Shown piece after piece: positions 37,604 through 45,470 of a DNA stretch of 64,000 nucleotides. The first letter of the stretch is position 1; every line of letters starts with the position of its first letter. The position numbers and the translations under genes were made by a program. The notes beneath the pieces were generated by a model. It saw only the letters and a list, made by a program, of their open reading frames with translations. It had not been told where the DNA came from and searched no databases. This stretch comes from Rubripirellula lacrimiformis (lineage in GTDB: Bacteria; Planctomycetota; Planctomycetia; Pirellulales; Pirellulaceae), in NCBI RefSeq assembly GCF_007741535.1, contig NZ_CP036525.1:8370001-8434000 (forward strand). Reading direction: 5' to 3'.

Positions 37604-38926
37604 ATGTCGCAGCGATTCTGTGTTGGTCGCGGTCGCTATCTGCTGTTGTCGTTGGTCGTCTTTCTGATGGGCGTCGGTGCGACCGCCGCACGCACCGTCA
37701 AACAGTACCAGACACCGGGGCCGTTTGACCCCAGCCGCCAAGGCATGTGTGACTTTCACAATGGGATCTATTTCCCAGCCACCGCGTTGGTCGACGGCAT
37801 CAGTCCCTACGGTGCCCAGTACGCCGCCACCAATCCAGTCGCGCGGCAGATTCCGTTCTTTCTGCCTTCCATCCTGGCGCTGCACGCGCCGTTGACGGTG
37901 CTGCCACTGCGGGTTGCCGAGGTCGTCTACTTTCTGTTCTCGGTCGCCTTGGTGTTGGCCATCAGCGGACTGGTTGTGGGGTCGATCATCCGCCCGATTC
38001 GGTTGGACTATCTGCTGGCCGTCGCGGCCGCGCTGGTCTTTTCCCGTGGCGGTCACATCACGTTGTTCGATGGCTATTTCACATTGGAATTGGTGCTGGC
38101 AACCTTCCTGGCAATCCGCTGGGGTGATCGGCGGCCGTGGTGGGCTGCGGTGGCGCTGGCCGTGGTTGCCGCCAAACCAACCTACCTGTTGCCATTGGGC
38201 TTTCTGATGCTGGCCCGTGGGAACGTCAAAGCGCTGGTCATCGGCGCCATCCTGACCATCATCACCGCCGGCGTTCCCTTCGCTTGGCTGGCCTACCACG
38301 AGGGCGATGGCGATTGGATCCGCGGTGCCGAGGTGCTGGGCGAACAGATCGCGTTGTCCCAGGAAATTCACCGCGCCCAATACGACGAATCTCCGGTTCA
38401 TTCGTGGACTCGAGTCGATGCACTGGCCACGGTCGCCAAGTGGACCGGCAGCGAACCGAACGAATCCGTGCACCTGATCGTGATGATGGTGCTATTGGCG
38501 CCTGTCATGTTTGTCCTGGATCGTCGGCGACGCCGATCGATCGATGACGGGCTGGCTGGATTGACAGGCGCCATCATTTTGTGCGCGACCCTGGTCAGCA
38601 TTTATCACCAGTCCTACGACACAATGCTATTGATCATGCCCTTGTCAGCGGTCCTGGTCGGATCCCCCGCCATTTGGAATCAAGTCCATGCCGGCTGGCG
38701 ATTGGCAATCCTGTGCCTGACCGCCGTTCCCTTGTTCAACTACCTTTCGACTCGGATGGTTCTGGGACGCCTGGATGCGGGACCGACGGTGGAACAAATC
38801 GTTACCAGCATCAACGGTATCTGCCTGCTGGGGCTGCTGATTGGGGTCGTCTATTTGGGTTTTCGCCGCAGCCCCGCCGTGACGCTGCGAACCAATGAAA
38901 TCGACGGTGCGGCCAAAACAGAGTGA
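37604..38926 (+). CDS. Polytopic membrane protein, GT87 (DUF2029)-like glycosyltransferase
   Basis: 440 residues with about eight to ten hydrophobic helices, starting with YLLLSLVVFLMGVGATAA. After helix 1 a periplasmic loop reads CDFHNGIYFPATALVDGISP, the acidic/aromatic D-F-x-x-Y-like pattern of GT-C enzymes. Later helices include LILAALVFSRGGHITLF-like and LAVVAAKPTYLLPLGFL (typical K-P GT87 element). GT87 members use polyprenol-phosphate sugars to mannosylate lipids or glycans outside the cytoplasmic membrane. The next gene resembles a polyprenol-phosphate sugar synthase, so a two-step route is plausible. Confidence 0.72.
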   Translation: MSQRFCVGRGRYLLLSLVVFLMGVGATAARTVKQYQTPGPFDPSRQGMCDFHNGIYFPATALVDGISPYGAQYAATNPVARQIPFFLPSILALHAPLTVLPLRVAEVVYFLFSVALVLAISGLVVGSIIRPIRLDYLLAVAAALVFSRGGHITLFDGYFTLELVLATFLAIRWGDRRPWWAAVALAVVAAKPTYLLPLGFLMLARGNVKALVIGAILTIITAGVPFAWLAYHEGDGDWIRGAEVLGEQIALSQEIHRAQYDESPVHSWTRVDALATVAKWTGSEPNESVHLIVMMVLLAPVMFVLDRRRRRSIDDGLAGLTGAIILCATLVSIYHQSYDTMLLIMPLSAVLVGSPAIWNQVHAGWRLAILCLTAVPLFNYLSTRMVLGRLDAGPTVEQIVTSINGICLLGLLIGVVYLGFRRSPAVTLRTNEIDGAAKTE

Positions 38927-39083
38927 AACTTCGTGATTCTGAGGCTTGTAGATACAGGTCACACCAATAACACTGGCTATATCGATTGGCGAACCACCCA
39001 ATCGTGCCCCCTTCGCCCCTGACGGGCGGCCCCCATGATTCATTGACACTGTTCTCAGCGAAGCGGTCACCCCGCATTTGACC

Positions 39084-39920
39084 ATGAACCAAGAACCGAT
39101 CGGCTCCGATTTCCAATCGCAGGCAAGCGTCCAGAACAAGTCCGTCGGTGAATCGCGGGACTCGATCCGGTTCCGTCCCGTCAAAGTCTTCATGGCACTG
39201 CCGGCCTACAACGAAGAAGAAGCGTTGCCGGAACTGTTGGAACGGATCGGCGAAGCCTTTGCCGACAACGGTCTGCCCTATGAAGTCATCATCGTCGACG
39301 ATGGCAGCAAGGATGACACCGCCAAGATTGCCGCGCAGATGTCCTTCCAAATGCCGATCCACCTGGTTCAACACGAAATCAATGCGGGCTTGGGTGTGAC
39401 CATCCGTGACGGACTTCGCGAAGCCGTGGATCGCGCCGGCGAACGCGACATCATCGTCACGATGGACGCCGACAACACGCACCCGCCGGGATTGATCAAC
39501 CGCATGGTGTCGATGATCCAAGAAGGTTGCGACGTTGTGATTGCATCGCGTTTCCAACCCGGCGCCCGCGTCGTGGGCGTTCCAATCGAACGCCACTTTC
39601 TGTCGATCGGTGCACGGATCCTGTTCACCGTGTTGTTCCCCACCCGTGGTGTTCGCGATTACACATCCGGCTATCGCGCCTACCGTGCATCGGTAATCCG
39701 CCAAGCGTTTGCCGAACACGGCGACGATTTCGTCGGCGAGAAAGGATTTTCCTGCATGGCCGACGTGCTGTTGAAACTGCGCGAACAAGGCGTCATGTTC
39801 GGCGAAGCTCCGCTGCGGTTGCGTTACGACCAAAAGGGCGGCGACAGCAAGATGCAAGTCTTCAAGACCATCTGGTTGACGCTAAAACTTCTCGGCCGCC
39901 ATCGCGTCGGGAAGAACTAG
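39084..39920 (+). CDS. GT2 glycosyltransferase, polyprenol-phosphate sugar synthase-like
   Basis: 278 residues from the ATG at 39084; a TTG two codons earlier is unlikely. GT-A motifs: FMALPAYNEEEALPELLERI, VIIVDDGSKDDT, and the metal-binding DAD in IVTMDADNTHPPGLI. GVRDYTSGYRAYRASVI matches the DPM1-type acceptor region. No C-terminal membrane helices are present, as in the compact dolichyl-phosphate-mannose synthase class. Its product could feed the GT87-like protein encoded upstream. Two bases separate it from the following oxidoreductase, so these are co-transcribed. Confidence 0.82.
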   Translation: MNQEPIGSDFQSQASVQNKSVGESRDSIRFRPVKVFMALPAYNEEEALPELLERIGEAFADNGLPYEVIIVDDGSKDDTAKIAAQMSFQMPIHLVQHEINAGLGVTIRDGLREAVDRAGERDIIVTMDADNTHPPGLINRMVSMIQEGCDVVIASRFQPGARVVGVPIERHFLSIGARILFTVLFPTRGVRDYTSGYRAYRASVIRQAFAEHGDDFVGEKGFSCMADVLLKLREQGVMFGEAPLRLRYDQKGGDSKMQVFKTIWLTLKLLGRHRVGKN

Positions 39921-39922
39921 TC

Positions 39923-41332
39923 GTGCCGGATTCGACTTCGACGCACCCGCACAACGAACGCAGTTCGTGGTTGGTCGTTGGCGGTGGTGTGATGGGTCTG
40001 AAGATCGCTCGGGATCTGATCGAGCGCGGACAAGACGTCACGATCGCCGAGGCCGCACCCGTGATGGGTGGATTGACCAGCGCCTGGAACCTTGGCGACG
40101 TCGTGTGGGACCGCTTCTATCACGTCACGCTGCTAAGCGATTCGAAGCTGCGCGACCTGCTGACCGAGATCGGTTTGGAAAGCGAGATCGATTGGGTCGA
40201 AACCAAGACGGGCTTCTACGCTGGCGGTCAGCTGTTGTCGATGAGCAACACGGCCGAGTTCCTGAAGTTTCCGCCGCTGTCGATGATCCAACGATTGCGA
40301 TTGGGCGGCACGATCTTCTATGCATCGAAGATCAAGAATTGGCGTCGGCTAGAGAAGTTGTCGGTCGAAAAATGGCTCCGTCGTTGGTCCGGCAACGGCG
40401 CCTTCGAAAAAGTCTGGTTGCCGCTGCTGAAAGCCAAACTCGGTGACGCCTACACGCAGACCTCCGCCGCCTTCATCTGGGCTCACACCGCACGGATGTA
40501 CAAAGCCCGCCGTAGCGGCGCCAAGAAAGAAATGTTCGGCTACGTCCCCGGCGGGTACGCGCGAATCCTGGATCGGTTGGTAGAGGTGCTTTCCGATCGC
40601 GGCCTAACAGTCAAAACATCGTCGCCCGTCCAGCAAGTCCAATCCGCCGACCAGGGTGGTTTGAACGTGACCTTTGGCGACGGCCGCACCGAACACTATG
40701 ACAACGTGGTTTCCACCATCGCATCGCCGCTGATCGCACGATCGTGCGACGAACTAAGCGATGACGAAAAGCACAAGCTAAGCGACATTCGATACCTGGG
40801 CGTTGTTTGTGCGTCGATGTTATTGAAAGAACCGATCAGCCCCTATTACGTCACCAACATCACCGATACCTGGGTGCCGCTGACCGCAGTGATCGAGATG
40901 TCGACGATCGTCGATTCGGAAACCCAACTGGGCGGAAATCATTTGGTCTATCTGCCCAAGTATTTGCCGGATGACCATGATGGGCTCAACGAGAGCGACG
41001 CCGACTATCAAGAGAAGTGTTTGTCGACGCTGGAAAAGATGTACGACCATTTCTCGCGTGACAACGTGCTGGACTTCAAAGTCGCGCGAGCCAAGTATGT
41101 GGCGGCGTTGGCGACCGTCGACTACAGCACTCGATTGCCAAGAATCGTGACCAGCGTTCCAGGTTTCTATGCCCTCAATTCGGCGCATATCCTAGAAGGC
41201 AACCTGAACGTCAACGAAACGATCCAGTTGGGCGAAACCAAACTGGCCCACGAAGTCTGGCCCGACTATCAACGCCGTATCGCCGCGGGCCAAGTCAGCG
41301 ACAAGCCAAGCCCCGATCTGGCCAACGCGTAG
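39923..41332 (+). CDS. FAD-dependent amine-oxidase-fold oxidoreductase
   Basis: 469 residues from a GTG at 39923, two bases after the GT2 stop. The first ATG in frame falls inside the dinucleotide-binding motif, so GTG is preferred. Rossmann motif SWLVVGGGVMGLKIARDLIE, then the acidic residue in VTIAEAAPVMGGLTSAW, a motif usual in protoporphyrinogen-oxidase and UDP-galactopyranose-mutase relatives. FGYVPGGYARILDRLVEVL and the C-terminal GFYALNSAHILEGNLNVNET are FAD-contact regions. Substrate unknown; genomic context suggests modification of a sugar or polyprenyl lipid. Confidence 0.78.
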   Translation: MPDSTSTHPHNERSSWLVVGGGVMGLKIARDLIERGQDVTIAEAAPVMGGLTSAWNLGDVVWDRFYHVTLLSDSKLRDLLTEIGLESEIDWVETKTGFYAGGQLLSMSNTAEFLKFPPLSMIQRLRLGGTIFYASKIKNWRRLEKLSVEKWLRRWSGNGAFEKVWLPLLKAKLGDAYTQTSAAFIWAHTARMYKARRSGAKKEMFGYVPGGYARILDRLVEVLSDRGLTVKTSSPVQQVQSADQGGLNVTFGDGRTEHYDNVVSTIASPLIARSCDELSDDEKHKLSDIRYLGVVCASMLLKEPISPYYVTNITDTWVPLTAVIEMSTIVDSETQLGGNHLVYLPKYLPDDHDGLNESDADYQEKCLSTLEKMYDHFSRDNVLDFKVARAKYVAALATVDYSTRLPRIVTSVPGFYALNSAHILEGNLNVNETIQLGETKLAHEVWPDYQRRIAAGQVSDKPSPDLANA

Positions 41333-41362
41333 TGCTGCGAATCCCACTACCAAGGTTTGACA

Positions 41363-41407
41363 GCCACGCAGTGGCGACAGCCTTCTGCCGGTGGCCTTGG
41401 CCACCGG
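41363..41407. repeat. Dispersed copy of two hairpins of the 129-bp repeat
   Basis: GCCAC-GCA-GTGGC (41363-41375), then GACAGCCTTCTG and CCGGTGGCC-TT-GGCCACCGG (41388-41407). In the array at 25739-26668 the same order is GCCACG-AA-CGTGGC, GACAGCCCTCTG and CCGTGGACC-TT-GGTCCACGG. The 9-bp stem differs at three positions, each with the matching change on the other arm. It is located between the oxidoreductase stop and glpK. A CGAATCCCACTAC motif at 41338-41350 belongs to another repeat family. Confidence 0.75.
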
Positions 41408-41512
41408 AATGCACATGATCGCCAGCTCGCTCTCACAGCGGGTGCACCACGCGCGTTATCCTAGGCAGCTAGGAATCCGCCCTCTCTGTCGCCGATCGAA
41501 AGTAGTTCACCC

Positions 41513-43015
41513 ATGTCGTCTGTCATCTTGGCTATGGACCAAGGCACGACCAGTTCACGTGCCATCCTGTTTGACCGTGCCGGTTCAATCCTGGGGATGT
41601 CACAGCAAGAATTCACTCAGCACTTTCCGGACACCGACCGCGTCGAACATGACGCCGAAGAAATCTGGGAATCGCAAATCGGTGTGGCCCGCCGCGTGCT
41701 CGCCGATCACGGACTGACGGCGGCCGACGTGGCTGCGATCGGGATCACCAACCAACGCGAAACGACCTTGGTTTGGGACCGAGCGACCGGACAACCGATC
41801 GCGCCCGCCATCGTGTGGCAGGACCGACGAACAGCCGCCAAGTGCGAACAGCTACGCCAAGCCGGGCACGCGGACGTCGTGCAGAAGAAGACCGGACTGC
41901 TGATCGATTCCTATTTTTGTGCCACCAAGATCGACTGGCTGCTGGAAAACGTTCCAGGGGCTCGGCAACGCGCCGAAGCCGGCGAACTAGCCTTCGGAAC
42001 CATCGATAGTTGGTTGATCTGGAAACTGACCGGCGGCCGCGTTCACGTCACCGATGTGACCAACGCATCACGAACGATGCTGATGAATATTCACACCGGC
42101 ATCTGGGACACCGAACTGCTGAAGATCTTCGGCGTGCCAACCCAGATGTTGCCAGAAATTCGTCCCTCTAGCGAAGTCTATGGCGAAACCGAACCTGAAC
42201 TCTTTGGCGCTGCGATCAAGATCGGTGGCGCAGCCGGTGATCAACAGTCCGCTTTGTTCGGCCAGAACTGTACCCAGCCCGGCATGGCCAAAAACACCTA
42301 CGGGACGGGCTGTTTTGCACTGATGAATATTGGCGATCAGCCACGGACGTCCACCTGCAAACTACTGACCACGATGGCCTGCCAGTTCGCCGACCAACCA
42401 CCCAGCTATGCGCTCGAAGGCAGCATCTTTATCGCCGGGGCAATCGTTCAGTGGCTTCGCGATGGGCTGGGCATCATCGATTCGGCCGACGAAATCGAGG
42501 CGTTGGCTGCTAGTGTTCCAGACAACGGCGGCGTGTATGTCGTTCCGGCATTGGCCGGCCTGGGGGCGCCCCACTGGGATGCATACGCACGTGGCACGAT
42601 CCTGGGTCTGACTCGCGGTACCACCAAAGCACACATCGCGCGAGCCGCGTTGGAAGGCATCGCGTTTCAGGTCGCCGACGTGTTGGACGCGATGAAACAA
42701 GACGCCGACGTCCCGATTGCCGAACTGCGTGTCGATGGCGGTGCGGCCGCCAACAATCTGTTGATGCAATTCCAGGCTGATATTTTGCGAGTTCCGGTGA
42801 TCCGGCCTAAAGTGATCGAAACGACCGCGCTCGGGGCCGCCTACTTGGCCGGTCTTTCCAGCGGTTTCTGGACCGGATGTGATGACATCGCCGATGTGTG
42901 GCAAACCGACCGTGTGTTTGAACCCACAATGAATGCCGACGAAGCCGCTCGGCTGCGAACTCGTTGGTCGGAAGCACTCGACCGCTCGCGTGATTGGGAA
43001 CAACATGGATCGTAA
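41513..43015 (+). CDS. glpK: Glycerol kinase
   Basis: Phosphorylates glycerol to glycerol 3-phosphate with ATP. 500 residues, standard for FGGY kinases. N-terminal phosphate-1 motif [16 protein letters not shown], then [17 protein letters not shown] and IVWQDRRTA; catalytic Asp region [13 protein letters not shown]; adenosine site [21 protein letters not shown]-terminal [16 protein letters not shown]. No glycerol facilitator gene is adjacent. The last 11 bases overlap glpD. Confidence 0.95.
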   Translation: MSSVILAMDQGTTSSRAILFDRAGSILGMSQQEFTQHFPDTDRVEHDAEEIWESQIGVARRVLADHGLTAADVAAIGITNQRETTLVWDRATGQPIAPAIVWQDRRTAAKCEQLRQAGHADVVQKKTGLLIDSYFCATKIDWLLENVPGARQRAEAGELAFGTIDSWLIWKLTGGRVHVTDVTNASRTMLMNIHTGIWDTELLKIFGVPTQMLPEIRPSSEVYGETEPELFGAAIKIGGAAGDQQSALFGQNCTQPGMAKNTYGTGCFALMNIGDQPRTSTCKLLTTMACQFADQPPSYALEGSIFIAGAIVQWLRDGLGIIDSADEIEALAASVPDNGGVYVVPALAGLGAPHWDAYARGTILGLTRGTTKAHIARAALEGIAFQVADVLDAMKQDADVPIAELRVDGGAAANNLLMQFQADILRVPVIRPKVIETTALGAAYLAGLSSGFWTGCDDIADVWQTDRVFEPTMNADEAARLRTRWSEALDRSRDWEQHGS

Positions 43016-44588
43016 TGAATCACTTCGTCGCATCTACGAGCGAACCACTCCCTTTGACCTGCTGATCATCGGTGGGGGAGCGACCGGCGTGGGTGTCGCG
43101 ATGGATGCCGCATCACGTGGCTACGACGTCGCCTTGATCGAACAAGCCGACTTTGGCAAAGGCACGTCCAGCCGCAGCACCAAATTGGTGCACGGCGGGG
43201 TCCGCTACCTGCAACAGGGCAACATCACGCTGGTTCGCGATGCACTGCGCGAACGCACCTTGCTGCGCCGCAACGCACCTCACCTGGTTCACGACATGCC
43301 GTTCGTGATCCCCTGTGAACATTGGTGGCAAAAGATCTATTTCGGGATCGGCCTGAAACTGTACGACCTGCTGGCGTGGTCCGACAATTTTGGAAGTTCG
43401 CACGGAGCGTCCCAATCGGATATCGCACGCGACCTGCCCACGTTGGCGGCTGAAAAGTTCAGCGGCGGTGTGGTCTACCACGATGGCCAGTTCGACGATT
43501 CCCGCCTGCTGATCAACATGGCACGTACCGCCGCCGATCATGGTGCGTCGCTGGTCAATGGCATGGGTGCCACCGAATTGGTCAAGAATGATGACGGTCG
43601 GATCGTTGGCGTGGTCGCCGTGGATCACGAAACATCCGAAACGGTGACCATCCGAGCCAACACGGTCATCAACGCCGCCGGCCCGTTCTGTGACGCGGTA
43701 CGACGGATGGACAAAGCAGACTGTCAGCCGATGTTGGCGGCCAGCCAAGGGGTTCATGTCGTATTGCCGCGATCGTTCTTTCCCGGCGACGTTTCGCTGA
43801 TCGTCCCCAAGACGTCCGATGGACGCGTCCTGTTCATCATCCCGTGGCACGATCGTGTGCTGGTGGGAACCACCGACACGCCGATTCCAACGCCGTCCTT
43901 GGAACCGGTCGCGCAGGAACAAGAGATCCAGTTCCTGCTGGACACCACATCCGAATACTTGACGCATCCGCCCACCCGTTCCGATGTACGCAGCGTGTTT
44001 GTCGGCATCCGCCCGTTGGTCCGCGGCGACAAGTCGGCTCGCACCGCGTCGCTGTCGCGTGATCATGTGATCCGTGTCGAAGATTCGGGATTGATGACCA
44101 TCACCGGCGGCAAGTGGACCACGGTCCGAAAGATGGCCGAAGACTGCGTCGATCGCGCGATCACAGTCAGCGGGTTGGCCAAAAAACCCTGCGTGACTCC
44201 GACGCTGCACCTGCATGGTTACGCCGCTGAAACCAATGCCGATGTCGCCCGATCGTTTTACGGCAGCGACCTCGCGGCGATCGAGCAACTGGAATCGGAC
44301 ACGCCCGACTTGGCCCGTCGATTGTCCGACGATCATCCGATCCACCGATCCGAAGTCGTCTGGGCCGTCCGTCACGAAATGGCTCGCACCGTCGACGATG
44401 TGCTGGCCCGACGGACCCGGTTGTTGCTGCTAGATGCCGATGCCGCGGTCGCCGTCTGCGGTGACGTCGCTCGGCTGATCGCCGATGAACTAGGCCATGA
44501 CGATGCTTGGTGTGCGGACCAGGTTGCCCAGTTCACTGCCATGGCACGGCAGTACCAAATCCAGAACTTTGGAACTCCGGCAACGTAA
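43005..44588 (+). CDS. glpD: FAD-dependent glycerol-3-phosphate dehydrogenase
   Basis: Membrane-associated oxidation of glycerol 3-phosphate to dihydroxyacetone phosphate with electrons passing to quinone; the product enters glycolysis through TpiA. 527 residues from the ATG at 43005, overlapping glpK. FAD motif [20 protein letters not shown], then [20 protein letters not shown] (family signature), [19 protein letters not shown] and [17 protein letters not shown] near the C-terminal domain. The ECF sigma gene starts five bases after its stop. Confidence 0.95.
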   Translation: MDRNESLRRIYERTTPFDLLIIGGGATGVGVAMDAASRGYDVALIEQADFGKGTSSRSTKLVHGGVRYLQQGNITLVRDALRERTLLRRNAPHLVHDMPFVIPCEHWWQKIYFGIGLKLYDLLAWSDNFGSSHGASQSDIARDLPTLAAEKFSGGVVYHDGQFDDSRLLINMARTAADHGASLVNGMGATELVKNDDGRIVGVVAVDHETSETVTIRANTVINAAGPFCDAVRRMDKADCQPMLAASQGVHVVLPRSFFPGDVSLIVPKTSDGRVLFIIPWHDRVLVGTTDTPIPTPSLEPVAQEQEIQFLLDTTSEYLTHPPTRSDVRSVFVGIRPLVRGDKSARTASLSRDHVIRVEDSGLMTITGGKWTTVRKMAEDCVDRAITVSGLAKKPCVTPTLHLHGYAAETNADVARSFYGSDLAAIEQLESDTPDLARRLSDDHPIHRSEVVWAVRHEMARTVDDVLARRTRLLLLDADAAVAVCGDVARLIADELGHDDAWCADQVAQFTAMARQYQIQNFGTPAT

Positions 44589-44593
44589 AATCC

Positions 44594-45181
44594 ATGATCG
44601 AACCGTCAACGCCTCATTCGTTGCTATTGGCCGCATGCGATGGGCAACCGCAGGCCTGGAACCGGTTCGTGCATCTGTATGGTCCACTGATCTATCGGTG
44701 GGTTCGTCGCAGCGGAATGCAAAGCAGTGACGCGGCCGATGTGACCCAAGACGTGCTGATGTCCGTGTCACGAGATCTGGTGCGTTTCGATCCCAAGCGA
44801 ACCGATACCAAGTTTCGTAGCTGGCTGTGGACGATCACTCGCCGCCGCATGGCCGATCGGTGCCGCAATGCACCGGCCGAACAAGTCATGGGGTCAGCGG
44901 CCGCCAACCTAGTATCCCCGATCGACAGCGCCGATCCGCCCACCGACGCACGCCTGGACCAACACACCGTGCTGACGCGTGCGGTTGCCATCTACCGCGA
45001 CCGGTTCGACCCCAAAACTTGGGAAGCATTCTGGGGGACCGTGGTGGATGGACGTAGTCCCGATGAAGTCGCCGAATCATTGGGGGTCACGCGTTGGACG
45101 GTGTACAAGGCGCGCGCCCGTATCCTGCAGCGGCTGCGCACCGAACTGGCCGGCCTGATCGACCAGGATTCATCAGGCTAA
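44594..45181 (+). CDS. ECF-type RNA polymerase sigma factor
   Basis: 195 residues from the ATG at 44594, five bases after glpD. Region 2: NRFVHLYGPLIYRWVRRSGM, AADVTQDVLMSVSRDLVRFD and FRSWLWTITRRRMADRCRN. Region 4 HTH: SPDEVAESLGVTRWTVYKAR. This is the sigma-70 subgroup found next to protein kinases in Planctomycetes. The kinase at 45471 follows on the same strand and starts with an anti-sigma-like zinc motif, so it is the likely regulator of this factor. Whether expression depends on the glp promoter or on a site inside glpD cannot be told from sequence. Confidence 0.88.
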   Translation: MIEPSTPHSLLLAACDGQPQAWNRFVHLYGPLIYRWVRRSGMQSSDAADVTQDVLMSVSRDLVRFDPKRTDTKFRSWLWTITRRRMADRCRNAPAEQVMGSAAANLVSPIDSADPPTDARLDQHTVLTRAVAIYRDRFDPKTWEAFWGTVVDGRSPDEVAESLGVTRWTVYKARARILQRLRTELAGLIDQDSSG

Positions 45182-45232
45182 AACCCTCGGAACAATCAGT
45201 TGGCGGTCAATCATTCGATGTCACGTTTAAAG

Positions 45233-45340
45233 TCCTCTCTCCCCCGCCGCGCAGCGACTTGCGGGGGAGAGAGTTAGAGAGAGGGGGAAGAAGAAATGCA
45301 AGGATTTCTGGCGAAATCCACTACGTTAGTGTTTGTTCCA
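45233..45340. repeat. Palindrome plus dispersed GGCGAAATCCACTAC element
   Basis: CTCTCTCCCCCGC (45235-45247) pairs exactly with GCGGGGGAGAGAG (45261-45273) over a 13-base loop; the flanking sequence is G/A-rich. It is followed by AAGGATTTCTGGCGAAATCC + ACTACG (45300-45325), nearly identical to the GGAATTCTGGCGAATCCCAC + TACG block at 48668-48691. The remaining 45341-45470 holds the leader of the kinase gene with nothing else recognised. Confidence 0.7.
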
Positions 45341-45470
45341 AAGGTCCCAGGCTGGAAGCCTAGGCTACGGCAGTGGTGCCATTTCCACATTTTTTTTCAT
45401 CGGGTGTCCAATCACTCGCGAGGGACTTGTTAGACGATCCGCATTCCCCACTTTGACGGAAGCCTGACTG

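Noticed and set aside
37454-38473. Minus-strand open frame of 339 codons
   Set aside because: It is antisense to the GT87-like membrane protein and is Gln/Arg/His-rich without any domain.
38811-39857. Minus-strand open frame of 348 codons
   Set aside because: It lies opposite the GT2 gene, which shows catalytic motifs.
43113-44375. Minus-strand open frame of 420 codons
   Set aside because: It is antisense to glpD. Residue composition (Arg/Gln/His/Asp) is that of a shadow frame.
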